A stretch of 64,000 nt of DNA from Lucifuga dentata (lineage: Eukaryota; Chordata; Actinopteri; Ophidiiformes; Bythitidae): contig VXCM01002831.1 in NCBI GenBank assembly GCA_014773175.1, positions 126,665 to 190,664 on the forward strand. Reading direction: 5' to 3'. Under the pieces are notes generated by a model. That model made no database searches. It saw only the letters and a list, made by a program, of their open reading frames with translations, and had not been told where the DNA came from. The translations under genes were made by a program, and so were the position numbers. Positions 1 through 10,260 of this stretch are shown in pieces (within the stretch, counting starts at the first letter, position 1; each line of letters opens with the position of its first letter).

Positions 1-1736
1 GTGGTTGTTCATATCCCAGCAACCCTGCAGCTTGTTAGACAGAAATGAACAGCAGCAAACAGTGCTGGTTAACAAAAACACAACACGGTGCTCAAAAAAA
101 GTTTGACTACATTTTCGGCAGGAAAAAAAAACATATCTGGTGTAATTTTGATGCTTCGGTTTCCTCTGAGACATCTGTGACATTGAACTACTTCATGCAC
201 TTTACAAAAATATTTCTAAAGAACAAGTCGAAGTGAATTGGAGCCCAGCTGCTTATTAATTAATGGTAACACTATCTATATAGTGAATATAGTGAATACT
301 GACTTAAAGGACAATACCAGTAATTTTGCGTGTTTGAGCCCAATAAATACAGCCCACATAGATGTCACATTGCTGCCAACCATTTTCAAAAACATACTGT
401 TGGAGCCATACATCTTAGAATTGTTTTTCCTATCTTCCAGACTGCCACTGGTTTCAATTAATTCCAGAATGTAATAAAAATCAACTTGTAGAGGCTTGAA
501 ACATGCTTTCATCCACTGCCAACAACATCCTGTTATTCTTTTAGTCAAAATTACTTTAACTGATCTATATGGGTGACATGGAAAATGTATGTCTCCACCT
601 GGGGAATACAGCTCCAGGAGAAGGCAGCTTTTGCAATAAATTAAAAATGACCATGCCTTCTACATTTGGATATTTTAGCAGGTGAAACATTTAATTTTCA
701 GGTGGGTGTAGCACCTGAACATTTGATTTTGAAAGATTAGGGGATGTGGCAAAATGACACAAAAACTAATATTTTGGAAAATGGTTGGCAGTAACATAAC
801 ATGTATGGGGTAGTATTTATTGGAATTGAACATGCAAAATCACCAGTATGGTCCTTTAAGAACAGACTACTGCATACTGTACTGTGACAATGAACCTATG
901 TGTAATGATGAGTTTCTAGATATCTGTACCTGCATACTGAGGACAAACTTAAGAAATTGTTTTGGGTTAATTGAGCATCAGGTGCCAAAAAGCATGTAAC
1001 CAATAATTAATGAATATATAGTAATTTTGAATATTAGTTACATTTTTGAACCCCCGAAGTAAAGTCGTAAAGTCGTAGGTGGGAATCCATCAAGACTACA
1101 TGATTATTTATATATTTCATTACTTACAGTGTGGGGATCATAAAATAATAATAGATTCCTAGTAACAACTCACTACTACTTCACGTGAAGAGATTCATAA
1201 CTAACTTATTACCTACTATGCAAACCTTCAATCAGAGATTTTCAGAAGCTATTTATTGTTTCATCAATAAAGTGTTTGTTTTTTTTCATTGTTCCCTACT
1301 TGGTCATTGGTAAGCACTCGGGATTTTGCCCACCTTATTTTAAAGTGTTATTTGTTTGTTGAACAAACCTATGAGTCTGTCAAAACTTCGAGAGATATGC
1401 CGTTCCAAATGCTAAGAAAACAATGATTTATTTATATTTGTTAAAATTATTATGCGTCTAACTGTTGACTGTTTCTCACTTATGGGCAATATGTGGACAT
1501 GGAATATGGACAATACGGAATATGGACAGAAAATTCCAAGAAACGGGCTGATGAAAGAAACAGAAACAAGAAAACTCATTCATCTGCACGTCAGTGGAAC
1601 ACAGGGCAGCACGGGGGTAGACTTCAGCTGCCTGTCGACCCAGTTTCTATTGTTCTGGTCATTGAGTTTCAGTATTAAATCTTTACTCTGTGCCATTTAA
1701 ATTAATGGTGCTTCTTTTCCTTCAACCTAATCTCAG
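1..1736 (+). other. kirrel3: kirrel3 intron, 3' part (window starts inside it)
   Basis: No exon is recognisable here. The stretch is A+T-rich and ends in a pyrimidine-rich tract followed by CAG at 1734-1736, the acceptor of the exon at 1737. Positions 304-859 are a MITE (listed separately). The open frames in 1-550 lie within or beside that MITE and have no protein character. The open frames at about 1450-1700 resemble no Ig domain, so I do not call an extra exon. That this is intron is inferred from the phase-0 start of the next exon and the absence of any start codon context. Confidence 0.75.
304..859. mobile_element. TTAA-flanked MITE, copy 1
   Basis: The left end reads TTAAAGGACAATACC and the right end, on the opposite strand, TTAAAGGACCATACTGG. 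The two arms stay alignable for roughly 80 bases: both contain CTGCCAACCATTTTC. The interior carries a block (CTTCCAGACTG at about 437) that recurs, inverted, in the copies at 21516 and 54558. There is no coding capacity. The TTAA at each end may be a target duplication, as in piggyBac-type elements, but that assignment is inference because the arms do not show the usual CCY start. It sits within a kirrel3 intron. Confidence 0.75.
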
Positions 1737-1935
1737 GCCTGGTCATGGAAGGAAACTGTGTTGGAGTCTGGAACATCGGGCCGCTACACCGTAGAGACAG
1801 TGACCACTGAGGAAGGAGTTATCTCCACCCTCACCATGAGCAACATCGTTCCTGCCGACTTCCAGACGATCTATAACTGTACCGCTTGGAACAGCTTTGG
1901 TTCAGACACCGAGATTATACGTCTGAAGGAACAAG
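1737..1935 (+). CDS. kirrel3: kirrel3 exon: end of the last Ig-like domain (first exon in window)
   Basis: This exon translates from GCC TGG (A-W-S-W-K-E) to ...R-L-K-E-Q plus one base. It encodes the C-terminal half of the membrane-proximal Ig domain, including the F-strand Y-N-C motif whose cysteine closes the domain disulphide, followed by [11 protein letters not shown] recognise it as KIRREL3 rather than KIRREL1 or KIRREL2 by [13 protein letters not shown] and by [10 protein letters not shown]. The protein is a type I homophilic adhesion molecule of synapses, olfactory and vomeronasal axons and podocytes. The acceptor is CTCAG before 1737 and the donor is GTGGGA at 1936. The donor is weaker than the GTAAGT-type donors of the next exons. 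The exon starts in phase 0 and ends after one codon base. Preceding exons are outside the window. Whether this is the a or b teleost co-orthologue cannot be decided here. Confidence 0.95.
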
Positions 1936-3965
1936 GTGGGAGCCAAGGTTCGACAGGTTCCACCTTCCTTCTTCAAATCACATGGTTGTGCTTCTTTGGA
2001 TAGAGACAGATATTAGCTAAAGGCAGCACTGTGGAGTTGAATCTACGTCAGTGTGTCTGTGCTGTCGGTTTTTATGGTCTGTGTGATTGGTTACACATTT
2101 TGTCATATACATGCGTCAGTGTGTTTGTGTGTAAACATGATTTTTTGATGAGACTTGGTTGCCATGCATGAATGTGCTGACCAGATTTGGGGAAGTTAAA
2201 TACGGGACGAAAGTAGCCCACCCACCATGTCACAAACCCTAGACAACAAAAAGTCATAACCAGCCAGCCTGCACATTAGAAATAGTGCTATTGGCATCTA
2301 TTGGTGTCTAGAATGACTTAAGATTTGTTGGCCTTGTGCTCGGGGGCACCTGTACCTTCTTGTGACATGCTGAGGAAAATTTAGGTTCATGCACTTTCTT
2401 GAAAAGTTTAGCTGTGCACTTGATCAGAAACTAAGTAAAAAATTCCTTCACTTGCCTACACTGTATCAGATTCCAAATTTTGTCTCACACACAAAACACA
2501 AATCCAGAAACACACAATAGCACACTTAGTCTTCTTTGCTTCCTTGTGCTTTATGGTACTGATGTGCTGCGTTATGTCGCTGTGACCTCCGTGTGCAATG
2601 GAAAGAAAAGTGCTCAAGTTCCACAAAACACCTTGCTGATGTCGGAAGCAAACAGGCTCTTTTTAAGAATTTAAATTCCTTTTGAAGGGTGGCTGAAGCT
2701 GCAGGCTCATTTAGTCATAATTCTGGCAAGTCAGAGAGCTACAAGTAGAATGTGCTTGCACTTTTAGCAGTGAACGGGTCAGCAGACACCAGAACAGGGA
2801 TACTAACAGACTGGATATTTTGGGTGTTATGTGTGATTGTGTGTTGGGTTAATGCAACCCACCTTGACTCATCATAACTCAGAAAGAGGGGAAAAAATAT
2901 ATGTTTTACAAAGAAGAATAAATCCCTGAAATAGAGGACAAATTGGGATTTCTTGTTTTTCAGAATAAGTCAGGACAGTTAAGAAGGACCTAAAAGAAGG
3001 GACTGTCCCGTTGCGTGAAGGATCATCTGATTATTTACTTGAAATTAGTTTTCTAGATTACCATAACAGTACTTCACAATAACTCCTGATCATTTGAACT
3101 GGTGTCCCCGAACAGATTTGCATATGTAATTTACAAAATACATATGCTTACTTTATGCAAAAGTATGATTAAAAGATTTTCCATTTCTTCTGCATTTCTA
3201 CATCAATTAACACGGTTTATTTGTTGAACTTTTCCCCTTTCCAGCTGGAGAAGTTTTTTTTTTTTTTTTAAACATCCAATTTGCACAAATGATAAATTAT
3301 AAGCTGCTTATGTGAAAGTGACATTGATCAATGAAGACATTAAATAGGCTTTAATGGTGTAGGAAGAGCACTTGGTTGTTTGGCATTTGTTTAAAGTGCA
3401 AGAAGGTCATTAATGTGGGCTAGTAACTCAGTTCCTCATTAAAGTGCGCTTTGTTGCAGGAGCAGCATATAGATGTATGCCTGTAGGTTTAATCTCTTCG
3501 AACACACATCTACGCACAAACACACAGACATGATTATGATTAAACTAATGCAAACACCCTCACAGCCAAATGCTTCTATTACCCTAAATGAGTGCAAATT
3601 GAAAGTTATTAGAAACTAGGATGGTGAGACCACATTAGACAGTATGAAAATGCTTCTGTGGCTGATAAAAGGTTTGATAATCAGTTTTCCTTTGGATATG
3701 CAGGGTATTTTTAGCTCCCACCACTGTGTCTATGGGATAATGTCAAAGTAACTTTACAGGGATGAAGGATAGCATATCCTTCCTGAGACACAAATAGAAG
3801 GAGAGATGAGAAGGGAATGTGCACGTGTATGTCTGAAAGAGAAAGCTGGTCTATTGTGTGACTGTGTGCTGTCCTGTAGTCTCCTGTATATTGAATTTAA
3901 TGTGCAAATTTGAAACAATTACGATTTGTTATTGTAGAAGGACGTCCTTTTGTTGTTTTCTACAG
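1936..3965 (+). other. kirrel3: kirrel3 intron
   Basis: Donor GTGGGA, acceptor TTTTCTACAG. The intron has no clear repeat apart from a T run near 3254-3270. The reading frame of the upstream exon runs on for 22 codons to TAG at 2001-2003 (see findings). Mammalian KIRREL3 can include a short extra segment between the Ig domain and the membrane helix. I could not identify a matching small exon here, and the flanking exons join in frame without one. An AATAAA at about 2918 could in principle serve a retained-intron transcript. Confidence 0.8.
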
Positions 3966-4073
3966 AATCTCTCCCTGTGGCGGTGATCATTGGCATTGCC
4001 GTGGGTGCTTTCGTGGCCCTCATCGTCCTCATGGGGACCATTGGTGCATTCTGCTGCACCCGTTCCCAGAGAA
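3966..4073 (+). CDS. kirrel3: kirrel3 exon: transmembrane segment
   Basis: Joined to the previous exon, the split codon gives E, then S-L-P-V-A-V-I-I-G. This leads into a helix of about 23 hydrophobic residues (V-A-V-I-I-G ... G-A-F-C-C) and ends at the stop-transfer side with T-R-S-Q-R. It is the single-pass membrane segment of kirrel3. The two cysteines at the cytosolic face could be palmitoylated, which is inference. The exon has 108 bases, acceptor CTACAG and a near-perfect donor AGAA|GTAAGT at 4074. It enters after one base of a codon and leaves after one base. The reading matches the KIRREL3 pattern V-P-M-A-V-I-I-G with fish substitutions. Confidence 0.95.
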
Positions 4074-4520
4074 GTAAGTCTGCTCTTCTGTGTGACGCTT
4101 TGTGAAGCATGATGTCACTGACACGGTCCCCCAGCACGCTAAAAATGTCCATCTATTCAAATGATGACAAGAAAGTCATTTCATCTTACTTTTAATCTTA
4201 CAGAATTTTTTTAAATTAATACTGGAAGGGCAATCATTAAAGCCCATACGTCCACCAAAGCCGAAAAGCCTCAACAAAATTTGCTTTGTCCTAATAATAT
4301 ACTGGCCTGGAAAGAAAGAAACAGCAGTAGTAAGCTTCTTTTTTTTTTTTTTTCCCTGAATCTATGTATCTCTGTAATAGTTACATATGCTGTACGTCAA
4401 AACCATTTGCATGCAACTGAATCTGCATCTTCTCAGCTACGTATTAGTGGTAGCTGCATGTTTAAAACCGATTTTTTACCATGCAGCAAATCCACTGATG
4501 TGTTCCCCGTCCAAGCATAT

Positions 4521-4521
<1 letters not shown>

Positions 4522-4564
<43 letters not shown>

Positions 4565-4589
4565 TTTATTAAAATTGTATCTTTCAAAN

Positions 4590-4632
<43 letters not shown>

Positions 4633-4700
4633 TTTATTAAAATTGTATCTTTCAAAACAAAATCACAAGGTGCTTTACAAAACAGACAATTGAACACATA
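4522..4700. repeat. (AAT)n microsatellite plus short dispersed repeat, duplicated at an assembly N
   Basis: A run of fourteen TAA units is followed by CTTTATTAAAATTG and TCTTTCAAA. After the N at 4589 exactly the same 67 bases recur (4590-4656), followed by AACAAAATCACAAGGTGCTT. The AACTTTATT...AAGGTGCTTTACA arrangement is typical of a widespread fish dispersed repeat in which a poly-TAA tract abuts a short body. The doubling is almost certainly an unmerged contig overlap, not biology. Confidence 0.8.
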
Positions 4701-4756
4701 AATGACGGTTTTGTGTTACATGTATGTGGACTAAATCACACCTAGTATCACAGGAT

Positions 4757-5053
4757 ACAAATTCTTGATTTTTTTCATTGAGAATGGTGTATTACTTTTG
4801 AGAAAATTGACAAAAATATTGAAACCTACACTATCCTATCTAGCAATGTTAAGAAATCATATAAGCAATTCCCGGACTAGTTCCTGGCTCCAAATCAGGA
4901 CCAAAATTAATGATTTGGTTTTTTTTTTCCTAGCTTATGTCCCAGTCTTCCATATTTGGTCAAAAAACGGGTTTGTAAATTTTTGAGCAATTCTGCTAAC
5001 AAACAATCCAACAAAACACAGGTGAAAATATAACCTCCTTTGTGGAGGGAATA
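4757..5053. repeat. Interspersed repeat, copy A
   Basis: This segment shares an ordered set of blocks with 19223-19535: GGTGTATTACTTTTGAG, AAATTGACAAAAATAT, an A-rich stretch after TTGTGAAATCAT or AGAAATCAT, and a CTAACAAACAA-type tail followed here by GTGAAAATATAACCTCC and GGAGGGAATAA. The tail style resembles the 3' end of a non-LTR-derived fish repeat. I cannot name the family from the sequence alone. There is no coding capacity. Confidence 0.6.
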
Positions 5054-5886
5054 AGTGACAAAATCTGCTAGGAGGATGAAATCCTTTTTTTTTTTTTTTT
5101 TTNTTTTTTTTTTTTTTTTACCCAGACTTTTTACTTGAGTTTTCTGTAACGACATCTGTAAAAAGCTGTACTGATATATCTGATTTTCAGATACTGCCAC
5201 TTGCTTGAAGAAACGTTTGACACAGGATAAATGAATCTTAGTCTCAGATTTAATATGAGATGAAACCTCTTGTCAAGATGGACATGTTTTGGTGGTGCAG
5301 AGATAGCCAGAAAGTGATAAGGGCTCATTTCATGCAATCTCCGTCTGAGTGCATTTGAGGCTATTTCCATCCTGTGTTCACTACCACCCACCCATGTTCC
5401 AAGTGACTCAGGTTAGAGACAGTCAGTCGCTGTCGCTTTCCAAGATCCAAACTGTGCTACTGGTCCCTTCAGCATGTCTATTGTCTGTATGCTACAGAGG
5501 AAGCGCACCTGGTTATGCCCTCACTGCCCGTCTCCATCTGTGCTCACCAGAGAGAACTTGCAAGCAAAATTAAGACAGAAAGTAAGATTTTGTTATATGA
5601 AAGTATCACCAGCATTGTCCCAAATAGAATGAGCCATCGTGGGAGCTTGTGTGAGAATGCATATGTATGCAGAAAAAGCTAATCTTGTGTTGGCAGCAAA
5701 CAAATGATTCATAATGCTTTGTATTGTTTTCGGGAAATGGGGGGGAGCGCTCACAAAACCAAAGCCTGGGATCTTGCTTAATTCTGTAATGCTGGAAAAT
5801 GCGCTGGGGAAAATGATCATGTCAACAAATACAGAAGGGTGTTTATCCAGCTTATTGAGATATACGTCGCATCTGTTTTCTGCCAG

Positions 5887-5996
5887 ATTTAAAAGGAGTG
5901 GTGTCAGCGAAAAATGACATCCGGGTGGAGATTGTGCATAAAGACCACAATGCAGTGCGAGAAAACGAAGAACACACCTCCATGAAACAACTGATG
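5887..5996 (+). CDS. kirrel3: kirrel3 exon: membrane-proximal cytoplasmic tail
   Basis: The split codon gives N, then [18 protein letters not shown], a block strongly conserved in KIRREL3. A divergent linker (D-H-N-A-V-R-E-N) leads to [10 protein letters not shown]. It begins the cytoplasmic signalling tail immediately after the membrane helix. The acceptor is CTGCCAG and the donor GTGAGT at 5997. The exon has 110 bases, so it returns the frame to phase 0. The long minus-strand frame over the same bases is an antisense shadow. Confidence 0.95.
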
Positions 5997-6360
5997 GTGA
6001 GTGTGAGTGTCGCATAGTACTACTTTCCTTTTTTACTCCTGTTTTCATGAAAGCTCAAAATAATGTTCCTTTTTCTTTTTGATACAAAAAAATAATAATA
6101 ATGAATGCCCTTTATTGTTGTCATAGTAGTTTCCTGTGCATCATTCTCTTTTATGAGTAAAATAGACAATTTTGGGCTGCTGCAGATGAAAGTTAATATT
6201 CATATGAGAATCATGATGAAATCTTTGTCACGGTGGTCTGAGACCTGCAGGATGACCAATAATATGGCCAATAACTCCAGCAACCAAAGACAGTCCAAAC
6301 AAAAAAATTTCACAATTTGACTGCTACTATGACTCACATCAATAAACCAACCAATAGAAG

Positions 6361-6416
<56 letters not shown>

Positions 6417-7312
6417 ACACAACAAACATTTACCAACATAGCTAGTTAGCTAATGCCGCTGCCAAAAAATTGACCTTATTTTTCTTATTTCTTTTGCTCC
6501 ATTTTCAAAATGTAAAGCGGCACAACATGCATAGCGTAGCATTTCTTCCTGCTTGTAATAGTGCTACCATTCCTCAGGCACATTCATCCCTTGATCTGGC
6601 ACGCATCAAACTTGGTATCACACAGTCTGACATTGATTCTGACTAAGATTTTGTTCTACCTGCCACGCGTAGCGTGACATGCAATGAACTCGCAAGATCA
6701 CAGTTATCACACGGTTTGCAGGAAGCACATTAGAATAAAAGGAAGGAACGCAGAATGTATCTGCACTGTGGTCAACACAGAGCGACTATATGTAGCATTA
6801 TAATGCTTTCTCCTATAAGCAAGACAGACCCCCCCAATTCATTGTAGTTATTGAGATGCTGATGCTCGTGCTGGTGAATCCTACAGTGGGCATACATTTG
6901 TATCAGAATGCCTTCAAGACACAAAAAAACCTTGTTTCCTCTTTGGAGCTGTACCAGTGTTTTGGTTTTCATGCAGTATGCTTCAGGCCAGAGCTATTTG
7001 TAGGGAAAGATCTTGGATTACACTTTTCTTTTTTCTTTTTTTTTTCAAAATACTTAATACAGTAGGTGCTTGATGAGAGAAATGAGCTTAGATGCCTTAC
7101 AAATCCGCATTTTGTAAAAATAAAAAAAAGATTAGCACATATATTATTTATACGAGCTGCTAGTGTTGAGTGAAGGTGAAACATCCATGACTGATATTAA
7201 AAAGGAAAAAAGGAAAAATGTGGAATCCTTCCATCTTGCCTCTTCACTATGGAATGGAATAATTTTAGAAGCAACATTGACTCATAGCATATTTTCCTTG
7301 ATTTCTCTGCAG
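5997..7312 (+). other. kirrel3: kirrel3 intron with (GA)n tract
   Basis: Donor GTGAGT, acceptor TTTCTCTGCAG. It holds an uninterrupted (GA)n microsatellite at about 6364-6415 and homopyrimidine patches near 7028-7045. No exon, RNA gene or transposon is recognisable otherwise. Confidence 0.8.
6364..6415. repeat. (GA)n microsatellite
   Basis: About 26 uninterrupted GA units on the + strand, within a kirrel3 intron. A second long (GA)n tract lies just 3' of the next exon (7435-7485). Confidence 0.95.
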
Positions 7313-7399
7313 GTTGAACGTGGAGAGTTCCAGCAGGAATCGGTTCTGAAGCAGCTAGAGGTATTACAGGAGGAAGAGAAGGAATATCAGCATATTAAG
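7313..7399 (+). CDS. kirrel3: kirrel3 exon: acidic helical segment of the tail
   Basis: Twenty-nine codons in phase 0: V-E-R-G-E-F-Q-Q-E-S-V-L-K-Q-L-E-V-L, then Q-E-E-E-K-E-Y-Q-H-I-K. The segment is highly charged and predicted helical. It matches the KIRREL3 pattern R-G-E-F-Q-Q-D-S-V-L-K-Q-L-E-V-L with conservative changes. The acceptor is TCTCTGCAG and the donor GTATGA at 7400. The exon length is a multiple of three and both ends are phase 0, so skipping it would keep the frame. Such a skipped form is possible but nothing in the sequence shows it. Confidence 0.95.
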
Positions 7400-7433
7400 G
7401 TATGAATCATGATCAATCACAGCACAAAGGTAT

Positions 7434-7434
<1 letters not shown>

Positions 7435-7485
<51 letters not shown>
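7435..7485. repeat. (GA)n microsatellite
   Basis: About 25 GA units, starting 35 bases after the exon end at 7399. It lies close enough to the donor to affect exon definition, which is inference. Confidence 0.95.
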
Positions 7486-7487
<2 letters not shown>

Positions 7488-9266
7488 AGCTACGGGGCAG
7501 AGAGTGGTGACTGAAGGCGTTATGCCCTGGGTCTTCAACACTGGGACCAAAATGGCTGAAAATCATTAATTCATCACTTGCCACCCATGCCTTGGCAAGG
7601 ATAAGGCCTGGGGCAAAATGACTCTTTTTAGAGGTCTAATTTAATCTTAAGCATATGGATGGATGGATTTTCAAAACAAGTCTGAAATAGCATATTTAGG
7701 ACTGGAATTAATGCTGAGGATTCATCTTAATTTAGTTCTCAGCAGCATTTATAACTTCTTCTACTTTAGTAATCTGTTTGTCAACCTTATTTTTAAAGGA
7801 AAATTCTGTTCTTGTAATTTGTAGTCTGACATAAACCACTGGGACCTGCAGATAAACCTTCAAAGTTTTTTTTTGTTTTTTTTTTTTTTTTNTTTTTTTT
7901 TTTTTTTGTTTTTTGTTTTTTTTTCCCCAATTTATTTAGCACTGTCTGTATATCTTGTTCAGTAAATTCCACAATTTGGTTTAGGTCCACAGGGATGTGT
8001 GTGACTCTTTTTGTCCCAATATTGAAATTCCACTGCAGAACTGCTGTATTTAAAGTACTATAGGCAGCTGCTCCATGTGAAATGTTTGTTTCCTTTCGTT
8101 CTCACAAATCTGAAGTCTTACAGTCTTATAAAATAAATATTCCAAACTCCACTGACATTTTTAGATCTTTCTGTATTTCTCTCTCACCATGTCCTATTTT
8201 TTTTTTCAATGAATCACAGAGTTCAGGTTCCAGGATACAAATCCCCTCCCAAAAAATATACCTGTCAGTTTTCTACCTCATCTCAACCAAAAATCTTTTA
8301 TACATGTACACTCATTAGAGCTCATGATGAACAAGACTAGACAAAATGTGTCTTGTTTTAGTAATATGCTGGCATAAAGAGAATGAAATGACTAAAATAC
8401 TAATATAACTCTTTTGCTATATTTTTTTCCAGATTTGTTGTACCCGTTTACTTTTCTAAAGCCAAGTACTCCATCCACAGTCTTATATGACATCTTATAT
8501 GACATTCTGTAGTATGATATCCAACTCACAATATTGTATATGTCAGTCTGGGTTGGTTCTGTTCACAAAGCAGAACAGTCTTAAACCAAACAAAGGTGTC
8601 TCATTTGAGGATATGAAGTAAGATTCTGCAATATCACTGACTGGAATGTGCTATTTATAGCTGCCCATCCACTGACAGTCCCATGAATAGTCTTAGGTGG
8701 ATCAGTCTTGAGTGGATCAGTCTGTGCAGACGTTGCTTTCATTCCTCCTACTGCATATAAAAGTACTTTCACGCCACTAAGTCCCCCAATAAACCCCTGG
8801 CCTTCAACTTGATTAAACGATTCTCGTGATTTAACGGACTGTCTGTACACACTCCTATATCAGGCCAATTATTACTCCTTAGCTGACAGGCTTAAAGCAA
8901 AATGTGTGCCGCCTTCTTCTATATGTGCGTGTAATTCCACTATTGTCATCTGTATAGAATTCTTTATCTTAATTGTGACTATGCCTCAGTGAATAATGTC
9001 AAGCTCCTTCACATCCTCATCATCCTCAGTCTACAACTCTAATGATGGGTATCTCTGCTTCAAATCGACCAAGTGATTGAGTGCTTGATCTCACTTCATC
9101 CCTGATCACTTTTTCACACGTGTGATTAATGATCTGGTCATTCTTGGCTTAGCACCCTGTATCTGGCTTTAACTCAATTTTCTGCTCAAATGCAACTGTT
9201 ATTCTAAAGTTCTTCATACCTGTTTTGTTCCATTTAAATGAGCCAATAAGCCCTTGTAATCTTTGG

Positions 9267-9548
9267 CATGTTGCCTCATACTGTAGATAAATCTTTCTTG
9301 CTCATATCATCTAAATTTGCCTTGGTGTGTGTGNCATGTTGCCTCATACTGTAGATAAATCTTTCTTGCTCATATCATCTAAATTTGCCTTGGTGTGTGT
9401 GGTTTTTTTTGGGTTTTTTTTTGGAATATACTCAAGACTTTGTTTAAATAAACTGTTCATATTCTTAGCGTTCAGATCACNTTTTTTTTTGGAATATACT
9501 CAAGACTTTGTTTAAATAAACTGTTCATATTCTTAGCGTTCAGATCAC
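9267..9548. repeat. Two 67-bp direct duplications, each split by a single N
   Basis: Positions 9267-9333 and 9335-9401 are identical 67-base copies separated by the N at 9334. Positions 9414-9480 and 9482-9548 are another identical pair around the N at 9481. The equal length and the N at every junction point to contig ends that overlap by 67 bases and were joined without merging. Treat each pair as one genomic copy. Confidence 0.9.
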
Positions 9549-10001
9549 ACACCTGGCTTTTCCTTACTAAGATAAAACATAGCCTCAAACAACTATTTGC
9601 TTTTGATTGCATTATTTTCCGCATACACAAGGAGTCACAGTGACGGAAAGCTCACAGTGATGTGAAATAAACAAAAGTTCAGTGGATTTAGTAGTACACT
9701 GTGCTGTCAAAAAAATGCAAAAAAAAGTCCTTTTAAATTGTATAAACATATTTACGAATGCTGGTGAGAGTGTTTATTATTCCTGGGGAAGAATCCCTTC
9801 TTGGCTCTTTTTCATGCAAATGCAACAGGAAGTCAAGCAGAGCAGATTATCTCGAGGTAGGCTCAGTTTATTCCACCTCCGATCTGATATTCTTGTCAGT
9901 GAAAGTGAAGATGAAAGTTCACACCACAATTTCTATGTAACAAATCGATGATCTCATAACTGTGACTATATGAGCATTGTGACATGTGGTGGCAATTCAG
10001 A

Positions 10002-10260
10002 CAAGTCAAGTCAAGTTTATTTGTATAGCCCAATTTCACATACAATGTCTCAAAGGGCTTTACAGACCCACACATTAGTGGTTCCCCAGCCCAAGCTCTC
10101 TAATAAGGCGAGGAAAAGCTCCCTAAAAACATTATTGTATAAGGAAAGTGGAAGAAACCTCGGGAGAGGTTATTCAAAGAGAGATTCCCTCTCCTCAAAT
10201 GACCAAGTGTGCAATAGGAGCCGCAGGTATAAAAACAGGTAAATTACAAAGATCAAACAC
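10002..10260. repeat. Teleost dispersed repeat (SINE-like, AAGTTTATTTGTATAGC type)
   Basis: It begins with CAAGTCAAGTCAAGTTTATT, then GTATAGCCCAATTTCACA and CAAAGGGCTTTACAGAC, then GGAAGAAACCTCGGGAGAGG and the GGTAAATTACAAAG block. This order is familiar from a very common fish repeat. The class is uncertain, as no Pol III promoter boxes are obvious. The sequence up to about 10450 (AGCCGAGCTTCAGGACCCC) may belong to the same copy. The open frame through it (9970-10242) is not a gene. Confidence 0.65.

Larger units (their letters stand above)
4074..5886 (+). other. kirrel3: kirrel3 intron with repeats
   Basis: The intron lies between donor GTAAGT and acceptor TTTTCTGCCAG. It contains an AAT microsatellite with a SINE-like tail duplicated around a single N (4522-4700), an interspersed repeat (about 4757-5053) and a T run broken by an N at 5103. 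The rest is unique, with no exon signal. The long minus-strand open frame at 5593-6048 overlaps the next exon antisense and is not a gene. Confidence 0.8.

Noticed and set aside
1452..1700. Possible extra kirrel3 exon upstream of 1737 (82-codon frame)
   Set aside because: No Ig-domain residues (no C or W framework in context), and no convincing acceptor/donor pair in phase with the next exon.
5593..6048. 151-codon minus-strand open frame
   Set aside because: It overlaps the kirrel3 exon at 5887-5996 on the opposite strand, has no domain character and no splice or promoter context; it is a chance frame.
6364..7485. Direct repeats that might be read as an array (CRISPR-like)
   Set aside because: They are pure (GA)n microsatellites without unique spacers; vertebrate DNA has no CRISPR arrays.
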